Assembly: GCA_015272165.1 (NCBI GenBank)
Contig: JACYMF010000030.1
Coordinates: 27,599-91,598, forward strand
From: Cyanobacterium sp. T60_A2020_053
Lineage (GTDB): Bacteria > Cyanobacteriota > Cyanobacteriia > Cyanobacteriales > Cyanobacteriaceae
Direction: 5' to 3'
Length of the DNA: 64,000 bases
The translations under genes and the position numbers were made by a program. Shown one piece after another: positions 1 to 8,517 of this stretch. Below the pieces are notes generated by a model that worked only from the letters and a program-made list of their open reading frames with translations, had not been told where the DNA came from and did not search any database. The first letter of the stretch is position 1; the number at the start of each line of letters is the position of its first letter.

Positions 1-428
1 CCTAAACATTGAATGGGAAAAACTTTCACCACCAGCGCCCCTCCCCGAAAAGCGTTAATGATTTCACTGGGGGAAAAAGTACCGGGGATCAAGGGAATTT
101 GACGATTGTGGGCAAAGTTAAGTAAATCTAGGTCAAAATGGGGGCAAAACACGAATTGAGCGCCCGCATCAAGAGCGGTTTTTAAATCAGCTAAATTGAT
201 AATTGTACCGACACCAATATAACAATGGGGATATTTTTGGCGTAAATAAGCGGTGAAGGGCGCTGGGTTAATACTATTCCAAGTCACTTCAATTAACCTA
301 ATACCAGCATTAATAGCAGTTTCTGCCATTTTCTCGGCAATGTACCAACTATCGGCACGAATTACAGCGATAATACGATGTCTCCTTAATATAGATAGGC
401 AATTTTCCCACATTTCATCTTTAGCCAT
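1..428 (-). CDS. eda: KDPG aldolase, 3' end cut by window edge
   Basis: Reads from ATG at 428 leftwards for 142 codons and runs off the window. It would cleave 2-keto-3-deoxy-6-phosphogluconate to pyruvate and glyceraldehyde-3-phosphate in the Entner-Doudoroff route. Seen: the early Arg (R24, in AVIRAD), the catalytic Glu in LIEVTW (E47), the GVGTI loop (72-76), DAGAQF, the IPGTFSPSEI segment and the Schiff-base Lys in VKVFP (K135), all in the order of the KDPG/KHG aldolase family. The C-terminal third is outside the window. The gene contains three AGCGCCC/GGGCGCT words. Confidence 0.85.
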   Translation of the reverse strand, partial: MAKDEMWENCLSILRRHRIIAVIRADSWYIAEKMAETAINAGIRLIEVTWNSINPAPFTAYLRQKYPHCYIGVGTIINLADLKTALDAGAQFVFCPHFDLDLLNFAHNRQIPLIPGTFSPSEIINAFRGGALVVKVFPIQCL

Positions 429-982
429 ATATAAATCAATTTACTACAACATTATATTTTTTCACAGTATCTTCGGCTTTTAGCCCGAAACGAATCAACA
501 GACTAAGTATTTTTAAAGTAAAGTAAGTCTCAAAAGATTTTGCCCTCACCCCAACCCCTCTCCCACAGCAGGGTGTTTTCAAAGTCAGGATCAAAATTGA
601 TTTGTTTTTGACAAGAAGACAATATAAGGATGATCCCCCCCAACCCCCCTTAAAAAGGGGGGAGATTCAGGGAGACAGGAGGATTTTTTACTATTAATTG
701 ATTTATTAGTAGTTAAAAACCTCTGAATTTCAGATTATTGGCTAGTTTGAGAAACTAACATTTTTGAGAATGAAAACGCCCTGCTCCCACAGGAGAGGGG
801 CTATCAAAATTATTGGTAATCAGTAGGTGAGCAAAATTAATTGGATATTTCATTCTCGATGTAGAGAGGTTGGGTGCAACGTCTCTGCTGAAATGTCAGA
901 AACTAATAACCATGTAGTTTGTGACAGGGTAGGGAAACTAAAAAAGATATAATTTCTTTATAACAAATTATTTTATTTAAAC
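429..982. other. 554-base intergenic region with repeats
   Basis: I see no gene here. It holds a C/G-rich hairpin, 644-650 pairing with 656-662 around an A-rich loop, followed by a purine-rich stretch. The words ccaacccctctccc near 550 and cagggtgttttc near 570 have a rough counterpart around 770-800, so the region looks like a decayed inverted repeat pair. The promoter of the downstream bilin lyase should lie in the AT-rich 930-982, but no box is convincing enough to name. Confidence 0.5.
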
Positions 983-1579
983 ATGACTAATTCTCAAAAT
1001 ATAAAAGCCTTAGCACAATTAATGGCAGCAGATTTTAGTAATCAACAACAAGCATGGGATAATCCGCCTTTTTTTGCTCACATTCGAGTATGTATGCGCC
1101 CTCTACCCTTATCATTACTCGGTGAAGTGAGCTTTTTTTTAGAACAGGCGTACGATTTTTTGTTGACGCAACCCTATCGTTTACGGGTGTTTACCATTCA
1201 AAGTGTCGAAAATCATTTAGAGTTAGTACATTATAAACTCAAAGAGGAAGAAAAATTTTATGGTGCTTCCCGTGATTTACCTCGACTACAACAATTAACC
1301 CTCAATCATCTGGAAAAAATGAACGGTTGTGATATGATTGCCCACAATGATGGCAACGGGTTTAAAGGTTTTGTTAAACCGGGCAAAGCCTGTATTGTCG
1401 TGCGCAAAGGTAAAGAATCTTATTTAGATAATAGTTTTGAAATTGACCAACAAAAATTGATTAGTTTTGATCGAGGGCGCGATTTAGTAACCGATGAGTT
1501 ACTATGGGGATCGGTAGCTGGACCTTTTCATTTTACTAGGGTACAGAGTTTTGCCCATGAAGTTGAAAATAATGGATAA
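983..1579 (+). CDS. cpcT: Phycobilin lyase of the CpcT/CpeT family
   Basis: 198 residues, the usual length for CpcT/CpeT chromophore lyases, which attach phycocyanobilin to a beta-subunit cysteine (Cys-153 in phycocyanin) of phycobiliproteins. Family features seen: an N-terminal LAQLMAADFSNQQQ helix, the PYRLRVF strand, a KEEEKFYGA segment, a conserved NGCDM cluster, and the late LLWGSVAGPFHFTR motif. It stands alone on the plus strand, with repeats on both sides. CpcT and CpeT-like paralogues cannot be separated without alignment; CpcT is preferred on length. Confidence 0.8.
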   Translation: MTNSQNIKALAQLMAADFSNQQQAWDNPPFFAHIRVCMRPLPLSLLGEVSFFLEQAYDFLLTQPYRLRVFTIQSVENHLELVHYKLKEEEKFYGASRDLPRLQQLTLNHLEKMNGCDMIAHNDGNGFKGFVKPGKACIVVRKGKESYLDNSFEIDQQKLISFDRGRDLVTDELLWGSVAGPFHFTRVQSFAHEVENNG

Positions 1580-1611
1580 TGGATAATTGATAATGGACAA
1601 TTGAAAGTTGG

Positions 1612-1868
1612 ATTCTGCTGAATAAATCAAAACCCTTTTAAAACAAAGGTTTTAAGCATAATTAAACTCTAAAAAAGTGCCAAAAATAATCTTTTTTCTC
1701 CAAAAAATCTGTATTTCTGGTATGGGAATCGAAAATAATTGACACAAAATAGCAATTTATGAAAAATAACTATTTGGCTAAAGTCTTTAATTTATAAACA
1801 TTTAACCTAACACCTGACCCCCGAAACCTGACACCTCCTCTCACTAAAATACTTTTTCAGCAACCCCT
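1612..1868. repeat. Miniature repeat family M1, full copy A
   Basis: A unit of about 257 bp with inverted ends: the left reads ctgctgaataaatcaaaacc, the right reads aaatactttttcagcaaccc. It matches the units at 41534-41792 and 60367-60624 over its length, in either orientation. Shared inner words are gtgccaaaaat, atttatgaaaaataa and aacctgacacct. No reading frame is present. The right end overlaps the last codons of the minus-strand gene ending at 1857. Confidence 0.75.
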
Positions 1869-3005
1869 AAGTGTTTTGATTAATGTTTCGATTTCTGATT
1901 CGAGGGTAAAATAATGAACACAGGCGCGCACACAACTAGGATAAGCCAGAGTGCGGAGGAAAAAGCGCCCTCCCTCCAAGTTATTAACGATATGTTGAGG
2001 TTGCTCAACGTAAAAAGATACTAAACCAGATTGAGGAGGTTTCATGGTGACACATTGTATGCCATCGATTTTGTCTAATTCTGTCCAGAGATATTCACTT
2101 AATTGACAAATACGCTCATAACGGCGCTGATTATCGCCCCATTGCTGATGAAACTCCAGCGCCCTCCGCAGCCCCATATATAATGGATAAGCCGAAGTTG
2201 CCACCTCATAAATTCTTCCGTCATCATAAAAAGGTAGATCAGGATTGGCAAAATCTAAACCGCGCCAACCGATAAAAGTAGGCAGTAAAGGAGGGTTTAA
2301 ATTCGGTTTAACATACAAAAATCCTACCCCAGCAGGACCACAAAGCCATTTATGCCCCGTGCAACCGTAAAAATCAGCGCCCGTCGCCGGTAAATCGAGG
2401 GCTAACAACCCGGCGGATTGCGCTCCATCTACCAATACTTGTAACGGTTTTGCACCACGGTAATTATGACATAAATCACAAATTTCCTTTAATGGCAACA
2501 CTTCCCCCGTATTCCACAACACATGACTAATAACTAATAAACGGGTACGACTTGATAAATTATTACTGATAATTTCAAGTATGTTACTTGTTTGATTGGT
2601 AATAGCACAAGTTTTGAGAATTACTCCAAATCGTTTCGCTATTTCCTGACAGGAAGCAATCACCCCCGGATGTTCGGCATCCGTTAATAAAATTTCATCC
2701 CCCGATTGCCATGGAATGCCCCACAAAGCGATATTACAGCTACCTGTGACATTTTCTGTTAAAGTAATATTTTCCTTTTCACACTGGGTGAGGTGCGCTA
2801 AAACTTCTCTCGTGGCTTCCATTTCGGTATTAATCCAACTATTGATTGCCATGCCGAAAGGACCTATTTTATCGATGTATTGATAACCGTCGATGATGGC
2901 TGTTAAAGCTGGTTGCGGTAAAATTCCTTGACCGCCATAATTGAAGTAATACTTATCTTGTAAACCGGTGAAGGGCGCTCTAATTTTGGCGATATTATCA
3001 ATCAT
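1857..3005 (-). CDS. PLP-dependent cysteine/cystine lyase, class V aminotransferase fold
   Basis: 382 residues. Resembles the cyanobacterial L-cysteine/cystine lyase (C-DES), a NifS-like enzyme that releases persulfide, pyruvate and ammonia and can support Fe-S cluster assembly. Seen: LTENVTGSCNIALWG near residue 85, the PLP-binding Asp in VDGAQSAG, and the Schiff-base Lys in GCTGHKWLCGP. No active-site cysteine loop typical of NifS/IscS desulfurases is apparent, which favours a lyase over a desulfurase. The last codons (R-G-C-stop) are made of the end of repeat M1, so the native C-terminus was probably replaced. It could also be another class V aminotransferase. Confidence 0.8.
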   Translation of the reverse strand: MIDNIAKIRAPFTGLQDKYYFNYGGQGILPQPALTAIIDGYQYIDKIGPFGMAINSWINTEMEATREVLAHLTQCEKENITLTENVTGSCNIALWGIPWQSGDEILLTDAEHPGVIASCQEIAKRFGVILKTCAITNQTSNILEIISNNLSSRTRLLVISHVLWNTGEVLPLKEICDLCHNYRGAKPLQVLVDGAQSAGLLALDLPATGADFYGCTGHKWLCGPAGVGFLYVKPNLNPPLLPTFIGWRGLDFANPDLPFYDDGRIYEVATSAYPLYMGLRRALEFHQQWGDNQRRYERICQLSEYLWTELDKIDGIQCVTMKPPQSGLVSFYVEQPQHIVNNLEGGRFFLRTLAYPSCVRACVHYFTLESEIETLIKTLRGC

Positions 3006-3022
3006 TATATCAAGTCCGTTTA

Positions 3023-3145
3023 ATCACTCACAAATTACTAATATCAATATCTTAGTTCAATTTACTAGACATCTCCAACAATTAGAATTTTTGCACCGTG
3101 AAACAGGCATCTTGCCTGTGTTTCGGGAGAAGTCTAATCCTCCTA
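3023..3145. repeat. Diverged copy of repeat family M2
   Basis: The stretch 3023-3070 (cacaaattactaatatcaat, then cttagttcaattta) matches the outer flank of the M2 copy near 54081-54120 read on the other strand. The inside differs: it has its own small stem, caggcatcttgcctg (3103-3117). It lies just upstream of the cysteine/cystine lyase start and may affect its transcription. Confidence 0.5.
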
Positions 3146-3232
3146 TAGCTTCAACCTAATCAAACAATAAATATAAAGTTCCTGATAATTTTTTGTAGAA
3201 TAAAGAATATTAATCATCAATAACTTTAAAAT

Positions 3233-3475
3233 ATGACTACGCAGACCATCGATTTAGCTGAAACAATTTTAACAAAGATTAAAGACTTATCACCAGAGCA
3301 ACAGCAAGAAATTTTAGATTTTACCGAATTTATCAGCCATAAATACAATAATAATTCAGAGAAAAAAACTACAACTCCTCAAAAAAGAGTCGCTGGTTTA
3401 TATGAAGGCAAGGGTTGGGTAAGTGATGACTTTAATGATCCTTTACCTCCAGCCGTGTTAGGAGAAATTGTATGA
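3233..3475 (+). CDS. DUF2281-type antitoxin, partner of a PIN toxin
   Basis: 80 residues. The N-terminal helix (LAETILTKIKDLSPEQQQEILDF) and the C-terminal KGWVSDDFNDPLPP tail match the DUF2281 antitoxin family. Its stop overlaps the start of the PIN gene by four bases (ATGA), the normal coupling in such modules. The frame is intact although the toxin next to it is broken. Expected role: bind and neutralise the toxin and repress the shared promoter (known for type II modules, inferred here). Confidence 0.8.
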   Translation: MTTQTIDLAETILTKIKDLSPEQQQEILDFTEFISHKYNNNSEKKTTTPQKRVAGLYEGKGWVSDDFNDPLPPAVLGEIV

Positions 3476-3858
3476 AAATATTATTAGATACCCATGCTTT
3501 TATTTGGTGGAGTTTAACTCCTGAGAAATTATCATTATCTGGTTTAAATTTGATAGAAAACCAAGAAAATAATTTATATCTAAGTATTGCTAGTGTTTGG
3601 GAAATGCAAATCAAAATATCCATTAATAAATTACACTTTGATAATCTCTTATCAGATATAATCATTCATCAAAAAAATATTAATAATTTGGAAATTTTAC
3701 CCATAGAGTTAGAACATATTTGGCAGTTAAAAAACTTACCTTTACACCATAAAGACCCTTTTGATAGAATGTTAATTGCTTAAGGAATAACAGAAAAGAT
3801 GCCTATTTTAAGTATTGACTCCGTTTTTGAAAATTATTCCATTGATGTTATTTGGTAA
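3472..3858 (+). pseudogene. PIN-domain toxin (VapC-like) with premature stop
   Basis: Begins MKILLDTHAFIWW with the first catalytic Asp, then VWEMQIKI and HHKDPFDRMLIA, as in VapC-type ribonucleases of the DUF2281/PIN pairing. A TAA at 3781-3783 stops the protein at 103 residues. The same frame stays open beyond it to 3858 and reads GITEKMPILSIDSVFENYSI, the normal PIN C-terminus with the last acidic residue. A full protein would be 128 residues, the usual size. One base change (CAA to TAA, Gln to stop) is enough to explain it. The truncated form lacks a catalytic residue and is probably inactive. Confidence 0.8.
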
Positions 3859-4062
3859 ACTAATTTTACAGTATTTTTATAGCTCTTCTACAGTAATTAT
3901 GATAAACTAAAAAAAATAACCTTTACCCAATAGCATTTATAGAAAAATAAAAGCTAAAAGTTTATAAATTCTTCCTTAATAATTCTCTTTTCCTTTTTCC
4001 CTAGCTAAACTAATAATTTATCATACTCAAAGTAATAGAGCCATTTTTTATAGCTATTATCT

Positions 4063-4560
4063 ATGAATAAATCATCAACTTTTTGCCCAGTACCAGAAGA
4101 ACAACAACCAGTAAATGAGTATCAAGAATTGAGTCAATCGGGGTTTTTTCGGTGGGTAGCATTACCAAAGTGGCAATTTTTGCGTAAATTAACCAAAGTT
4201 TGGGCATTAAGTTTATTCCTCACAGCGCCCATCGCCGCCGCCAGTTTTCCTCCCGATGAAGAATTAATACGTTTTGTGATTGCCAGTGCCATGGGGGGAG
4301 GTTTTTTTGTAGCCTTAGCATTAATTAGACTGTATCTCGGTTGGCAACATATCGGTAGTCGTCTGCTCAAAACTAAAATTGTTTACGAGGAGTCTAGTTG
4401 GTATGATGGACAAGTGTGGGAAAAACCCCTTGAAATTTATAATCGAGATCGCTTAATTTTTAATTATCAAGTGGAGCCACTCTTGAAAAGATTACAAAAA
4501 AGTAGTTTACTATTACTCGGTTTAATGGTGACGGGCGCTGGGATATTCCTCATATTTTAA
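4063..4560 (+). CDS. Ycf36/CGLD27 (DUF1230) membrane protein
   Basis: 165 residues, with two likely membrane spans around residues 48-65 and 70-90 and a third at the C-terminus (149-165). The YEESSWYDGQVWEKP segment (about 110-124) is the signature of the DUF1230/Ycf36 family, conserved in cyanobacteria, algal plastids and plants (CGLD27). The exact function is unsettled; plant work links it to the chloroplast. It sits upstream of crtR on the same strand, 150 bp apart, so they need not share a transcript. Confidence 0.75.
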   Translation: MNKSSTFCPVPEEQQPVNEYQELSQSGFFRWVALPKWQFLRKLTKVWALSLFLTAPIAAASFPPDEELIRFVIASAMGGGFFVALALIRLYLGWQHIGSRLLKTKIVYEESSWYDGQVWEKPLEIYNRDRLIFNYQVEPLLKRLQKSSLLLLGLMVTGAGIFLIF

Positions 4561-4710
4561 CATCTGGGAGAGTTGAACTTAGTTAAACCCATTCTCAATA
4601 TAAGTGATTTCTTGATGAGAGATTATTTACAAAACTTTACTTAGATAACGAAAATATTGTAAACTACCACAAGAAAACAAAATAATTAGAGGAAGGAGCA
4701 AAAAACAGCA

Positions 4711-5592
4711 ATGCAGTCGTCCGCATCTGTATTGAAAACAATACCCAAAGAATATCTTAAAGCGCCCGATGGTTTAAACCCCAATGTAATCATGTTTATC
4801 ACCGCAATTTTACTAATCACATTATCTACCTGTGGTTACTTCTTGTGGGGTTGGGCAGATTGGATTTGCTTTAGTGCAAATGTTCTTGCCTTGCACTTAT
4901 CGGGTACAGTCATTCATGATGCCTCTCACAATAGTGGTCATCGTAACCGTATTATTAACGCTATTTTAGGACATGGTAGCGCCCTCATGCTGGGTTTTGC
5001 CTTTCCTGTCTTTACAAGAGTACATTTACAACACCATGCCCATGTTAACGATCCTGACAACGATCCGGATCACTTTGTTTCCACGGGTGGTCCATTGTGG
5101 ATGATTGCCGCCCGATTTTTCTATCACGAAATCTTTTTCTTCAAACGCCAGTTATGGCGTAAATATGAACTACTGGAATGGTTTTTAAGCCGTCTCTTTT
5201 TAGTTACAGTGGTATTTCTGGGCATTCATTACGGTTTTATTGGCTATATCATGAATTTTTGGTTTGTACCAGCCTTAGTGGTAGGTATTGCCCTAGGATT
5301 ATTCTTTGATTATTTGCCCCATCGACCCTTTCAAGAGCGTGACCGTTGGAAAAATGCTAGAGTATATCCCAGCGCCCTCCTCAATGTGCTAATTTTAGGT
5401 CAAAACTATCACTTAGTACATCATTTATGGCCTTCCATTCCTTGGTATAAATATCAATCGGCTTACTACGAAGCAAAGCCGATTTTAGATGCCAAAGGAT
5501 GTGAGCAATCTTTGGGCTTAATGAATGGTCAAAATTTTGGGAGTTTTCTTTACGATCTTTTTCTCGGTATTCGTTTTCACGGCAAACATTAA
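4711..5592 (+). CDS. crtR: Beta-carotene hydroxylase, CrtR type
   Basis: 293 residues. A membrane di-iron hydroxylase that adds 3-hydroxyl groups to beta-ionone rings, making zeaxanthin and related xanthophylls. The histidine clusters are all visible: HDASHNSGH (about 69-77), HLQHHAHVNDPDNDPDH (about 107-123) and HLVHHLWP (about 231-238), spaced by hydrophobic spans as in the fatty-acid desaturase superfamily. A strong ribosome binding site (aggaaggag, 4690-4698) precedes the ATG. A short hairpin at 5603-5628 follows and may end transcription. Confidence 0.92.
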   Translation: MQSSASVLKTIPKEYLKAPDGLNPNVIMFITAILLITLSTCGYFLWGWADWICFSANVLALHLSGTVIHDASHNSGHRNRIINAILGHGSALMLGFAFPVFTRVHLQHHAHVNDPDNDPDHFVSTGGPLWMIAARFFYHEIFFFKRQLWRKYELLEWFLSRLFLVTVVFLGIHYGFIGYIMNFWFVPALVVGIALGLFFDYLPHRPFQERDRWKNARVYPSALLNVLILGQNYHLVHHLWPSIPWYKYQSAYYEAKPILDAKGCEQSLGLMNGQNFGSFLYDLFLGIRFHGKH

Positions 5593-5602
5593 TAATTTGT
5601 AG

Positions 5603-5628
5603 GTTGGGTTGAGGATACGAAACCCAAC
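5603..5628. repeat. GTTGGGTT hairpin, copy 1
   Basis: Inverted repeat gttgggtt (5603-5610) and aacccaac (5621-5628) with a 10-base loop, between crtR and the next gene. The same hairpin recurs at 30393-30420 and 60640-60665. It is a dispersed small palindrome and might act as a weak terminator; there is no strong T-run directly after it. Confidence 0.65.
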
Positions 5629-5657
5629 AAAATCTCGCCCTTTTTGAATCTTTGATA

Positions 5658-6935
5658 ATGAAAATCAAACGTTACCTAATTACTCTTTTTTGTTTAATAA
5701 TTACTTTCACTCCCATAATATCAGCTTGTCAAAATAATAATTCAACCACTGAAAATGGCGTAACAAAAATCACCTTTTGGCATGGCATTAATCCACCAGA
5801 AAATCGAGAAATTTTTAACGAACTTTTAGTTGATTTTAACAACAATAATCCTGACATAGAGGTAGAAGCATTATACATTGGGCAACCAGACGAGCAACTA
5901 CCTAAAATTATCGCCTCAGTGGTGGGCAATCAACCGCCAGATATGCTTTGGTATGTGCCACAACTAACAGGAAAATTAGTAGAATTACAAGCCATTAAAC
6001 CTCTACAAGAATGGTTTAATAATTCCCCGCTCAAAGAAGAAATCGAACCAGCAATGTTAGCTACTATGGAATTAGATAATAACATCTGGTCAGCGCCCTT
6101 CGCCACTAATAATACTGCTGTATTTTATCGACCAAGTCTATTTCAAGAAGCCGGAATAAATGAGTTACCCACTACTTGGGAAGAATTTGCTAATATTGCT
6201 CGAACTTTAACTAAAGATACTAATAATGATGGCAGAATTGACCAACACGGGGCATTATTAGCCCTAGGAAAAGGAGAATTTACCGTTTTTGTTTGGTTGC
6301 CATTTATTTATAGTGCCAATGGTTCAATTATGACTAATAATCAAGTTAATTTAGTTAATTCAGGAGCAGAAAAAGCATTACAATTAGGTACAGAATTAAC
6401 TAAAAATAATAGTGCTATTTTATCAGCGCCCGACAGGGGATATGAATTAGATCAATTTATTCAAGGTAAAGTAGCTATGCAGATTACAGGACCTTGGACA
6501 TTAGCTCAACTTAATCAAAGTGGCATTGATTTTGATGTTTTTCCTTTGCCAATTATCGAGCAACCTGCCACAGTTTTAGGAGGAGAAAATATCTTTGTTT
6601 TTAATACTAATCCTCAACGGGAAGAAGCATCACTAAAATTTTTAGAATATATTTTAAGCAGTGAATTTCAAACTGAATGGGCTTTAAAAACTGGCTATAT
6701 TCCCATTAATAAAAAAGTGAAAGATAGCCCAGAATATCAACAATTTTTAGCAGAAAATCCTACCATTAAAGTATTTTTAGAACAAATGCAGTACGCCAAA
6801 TCTCGACCGATTATCGCTGATTATCCCAATATTTCTGAGAATTTGGGGAGGGCGCTGGAATCTTCTTTGCTACAGCAAAAATCCCCTCAAGATGCTTTAA
6901 AAGAAGCACAAAAACGTTTAGAAATAAAAAAATAG
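5658..6935 (+). CDS. ABC transporter sugar-binding lipoprotein
   Basis: About 425 residues from ATG at 5658; an in-frame TTG two codons earlier is less likely. The signal peptide ends in a lipobox (IISAC), so the protein should be anchored outside the cytoplasmic membrane. The mature part follows the family 1 extracellular solute-binding fold: TKITFWHGINPPENREIF, DTNNDGRIDQHGAL, then GKVAMQITGPW and GGENIFVFN late in the chain. Sugars, including glycerol-3-phosphate-like or disaccharide ligands, are typical substrates; which one cannot be read here. No permease or ATPase gene lies beside it, so it may serve a transporter encoded elsewhere. Confidence 0.85.
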   Translation: MKIKRYLITLFCLIITFTPIISACQNNNSTTENGVTKITFWHGINPPENREIFNELLVDFNNNNPDIEVEALYIGQPDEQLPKIIASVVGNQPPDMLWYVPQLTGKLVELQAIKPLQEWFNNSPLKEEIEPAMLATMELDNNIWSAPFATNNTAVFYRPSLFQEAGINELPTTWEEFANIARTLTKDTNNDGRIDQHGALLALGKGEFTVFVWLPFIYSANGSIMTNNQVNLVNSGAEKALQLGTELTKNNSAILSAPDRGYELDQFIQGKVAMQITGPWTLAQLNQSGIDFDVFPLPIIEQPATVLGGENIFVFNTNPQREEASLKFLEYILSSEFQTEWALKTGYIPINKKVKDSPEYQQFLAENPTIKVFLEQMQYAKSRPIIADYPNISENLGRALESSLLQQKSPQDALKEAQKRLEIKK

Positions 6936-6939
6936 CTGA

Positions 6940-7098
6940 GACTAAATCTTGAATAAAAACAGTTAATTTTTGTTGAGAGAAATCTAAAAATTCTTTGGCT
7001 CTATTAATTTGGCTTTGTGCTTCTTCTGTTGAAATTGTTTCCATTTCATCATAGTCTCCTAATAATCGTAAATCTTGAGCTTTTATTAGTAATTTTTA
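6940..7098 (-). pseudogene. C-terminal remnant of a HEPN-domain protein
   Basis: Read on the minus strand, the frame gives LLIKAQDLRLLGDYDE, then TEEAQSQINRAKEFLDF, the classic end of a HEPN domain (an ALR..GDY helix followed by EA......A..F). The N-terminal half, which would carry the catalytic R-x4-6-H motif, is missing, and the reading frame then runs into the end of the sugar-binding gene. It directly follows the MNT nucleotidyltransferase gene, the normal place for a HEPN toxin. It is best seen as a deletion remnant. Confidence 0.6.
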
Positions 7099-7101
7099 TA
7101 T

Positions 7102-7437
7102 TCAAAGTAATAAACCCTCTTTTTTGATATTATTAATAAATAAACTATCTTCATTTAATCTACTTTCTGAAATATAAAAACAATTAATTACAGCATCATA
7201 GTCGAGACATAAGTTACTGATAAGATTGCTATTACTTTTTATTTCTTCAACACAATTAACATTACCTTTCAAAACTACTAATATATCAATATCTGAATAT
7301 TGTTGAGCATCTCCTCTTGCCTGTGAACCAAATAAAATCAAATGTGTTAATCTGTGATTATAGATTTGGATAAATTGGTTTTTTAGTGTTTTTATAATGG
7401 GTTCTAATGAATGATTTTTAACTGTTGTGGTGGTCAT
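7102..7437 (-). CDS. MNT-type minimal nucleotidyltransferase (HEPN/MNT antitoxin)
   Basis: 111 residues. Carries the nucleotidyltransferase signature GSQARGDAQQYSDIDILVVL (G-S-x10-D-x-D). In HEPN/MNT modules this enzyme modifies (AMPylates) and silences the HEPN ribonuclease. Here the downstream HEPN gene survives only as a C-terminal remnant, so the MNT protein is an orphan. The frame itself looks complete. Confidence 0.85.
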   Translation of the reverse strand: MTTTTVKNHSLEPIIKTLKNQFIQIYNHRLTHLILFGSQARGDAQQYSDIDILVVLKGNVNCVEEIKSNSNLISNLCLDYDAVINCFYISESRLNEDSLFINNIKKEGLLL

Positions 7438-7473
7438 ATTTCTTGAAAATGTTAGAGTAAATAATAACTATAA

Positions 7474-7815
7474 TTAAGCTGTAGCAAAATCTGTATATTT
7501 ACGAGTTTCAGGATCATAAAAAGCCAAAACAATTTCAGAATTTGGCACCCCTTCCCTCAATAACTCATGGGCAATTCCTTCTTGAGTCCAATCTTCTTCA
7601 ATATAAATTTTACTATTTTTAATACGGATATGGACATGGATAGATTTTAAACGTTTATCTTCTCTCCAATCAACGGTTAGCCACAAATAATGATGATGAT
7701 TTTCGTCAAAAACGAGACAAGTTTCATTTTTATAGTCAGGTGATTTATGTACTAATTCATCATATTCTGTTAATATTTTTTCAATTATTTTTTGATATTT
7801 TTTGATTTTATCCAT
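7474..7815 (-). CDS. xisI: XisI-like protein (fdxN element excision controlling factor family)
   Basis: 113 residues. The order [15 protein letters not shown], then [36 protein letters not shown] and [16 protein letters not shown] matches XisI throughout. XisI was named for controlling excision of the fdxN element in Anabaena; most cyanobacterial copies, including those in non-heterocystous species, have no known target. Its start overlaps the xisH stop by 31 bases, so the two are co-translated. No excisionase (XisF-type recombinase) is nearby. Confidence 0.88.
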   Translation of the reverse strand: MDKIKKYQKIIEKILTEYDELVHKSPDYKNETCLVFDENHHHYLWLTVDWREDKRLKSIHVHIRIKNSKIYIEEDWTQEGIAHELLREGVPNSEIVLAFYDPETRKYTDFATA

Positions 7816-8225
7816 GAAGTAATTTCCTCCTTTTTATCATTAAAAATAATTAAGTTTAGCTCATGATGTTGAATGACCATTTGAATAGATTTTTTTTGAA
7901 AGAAAGTATCAAAGATAGAACTTTTAATGGCTAAATAAAGTTCATAATTTTGATGAGAAAAGTTCAAAAAAGCACGATAAAGAAGATATTGCCCTAAAGC
8001 ATTCTGAAAATCATTCATGGGAGAAGGACTAATGAAACTTTTAATTTCTACTACTATGATACGTTTAATACTTTCTTGATTATCAGTAATTTTTTCTGCT
8101 AGTAAATCAGCATATAGGTTATCATTTTCAAACTCAACAGTATAAGGATCGGCTATGATTAGCCAACCATCTTTTATTAAAGCATTCTTACAAACATCAT
8201 GGTAAATATCTTTTTTCGGCATCAA
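7785..8225 (-). CDS. xisH: XisH-like protein with endonuclease-like fold
   Basis: 146 residues, [20 protein letters not shown] at the start, YADLLAEK in the middle and [30 protein letters not shown] after it. The (A)DLLAEK...VEIKSF pattern is a PD-(D/E)XK-like nuclease core (D, then E-x-K), known for XisH. It is the first gene of the xisH-xisI pair. Whether it cuts DNA or acts as a toxin-like partner of XisI is not established; I infer only that the pair works together. Confidence 0.88.
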   Translation of the reverse strand: MMPKKDIYHDVCKNALIKDGWLIIADPYTVEFENDNLYADLLAEKITDNQESIKRIIVVEIKSFISPSPMNDFQNALGQYLLYRAFLNFSHQNYELYLAIKSSIFDTFFQKKSIQMVIQHHELNLIIFNDKKEEITSWIKSKNIKK

Positions 8226-8363
8226 TTCAATTTTTCAATATCAATTAATTAAATCATAGACAAAAATTAATCATTGTGAGATGATAATAAGTAATAATCT
8301 GTCGTGCTTCACGGCGATAATATCAATTTAATACAGATATAAGAAAACTAAGAGGTTTAAAAA

Positions 8364-8489
8364 ATGGATTGGAGAATTGTCGTTGTCTTGTTACCCTTGG
8401 GTGTGGCTGCTAGTTGGGCAGTTTTTAATATTGGTGCGGTGGCACTTTCTCAGTTACAGACTTTTTTAGAAAAGCGAAATCAAGGTTAG
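8364..8489 (+). CDS. psbY: Photosystem II protein Y
   Basis: A 41-residue single-span membrane protein, MDWRIVVVLLPLGVAASWAV followed by FNIGAVALSQLQTFLEKR. This matches PsbY, a low-mass subunit at the edge of photosystem II near cytochrome b559. An AAGAGG ribosome binding site lies just ahead of the ATG. It is 28 bp upstream of mnmE on the same strand, so some read-through is possible. Confidence 0.9.
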   Translation: MDWRIVVVLLPLGVAASWAVFNIGAVALSQLQTFLEKRNQG

Positions 8490-8517
8490 TTTTGCTTGAG
8501 GAAAATTTGTTAATAAT

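Noticed and set aside
253..483. Plus-strand frame of 76 codons
   Set aside because: It lies opposite the well-supported KDPG aldolase gene and has no protein family features.
2968..3159. Plus-strand frame of 63 codons
   Set aside because: It overlaps the start of the lyase gene and the diverged M2 repeat; its content is repeat sequence.
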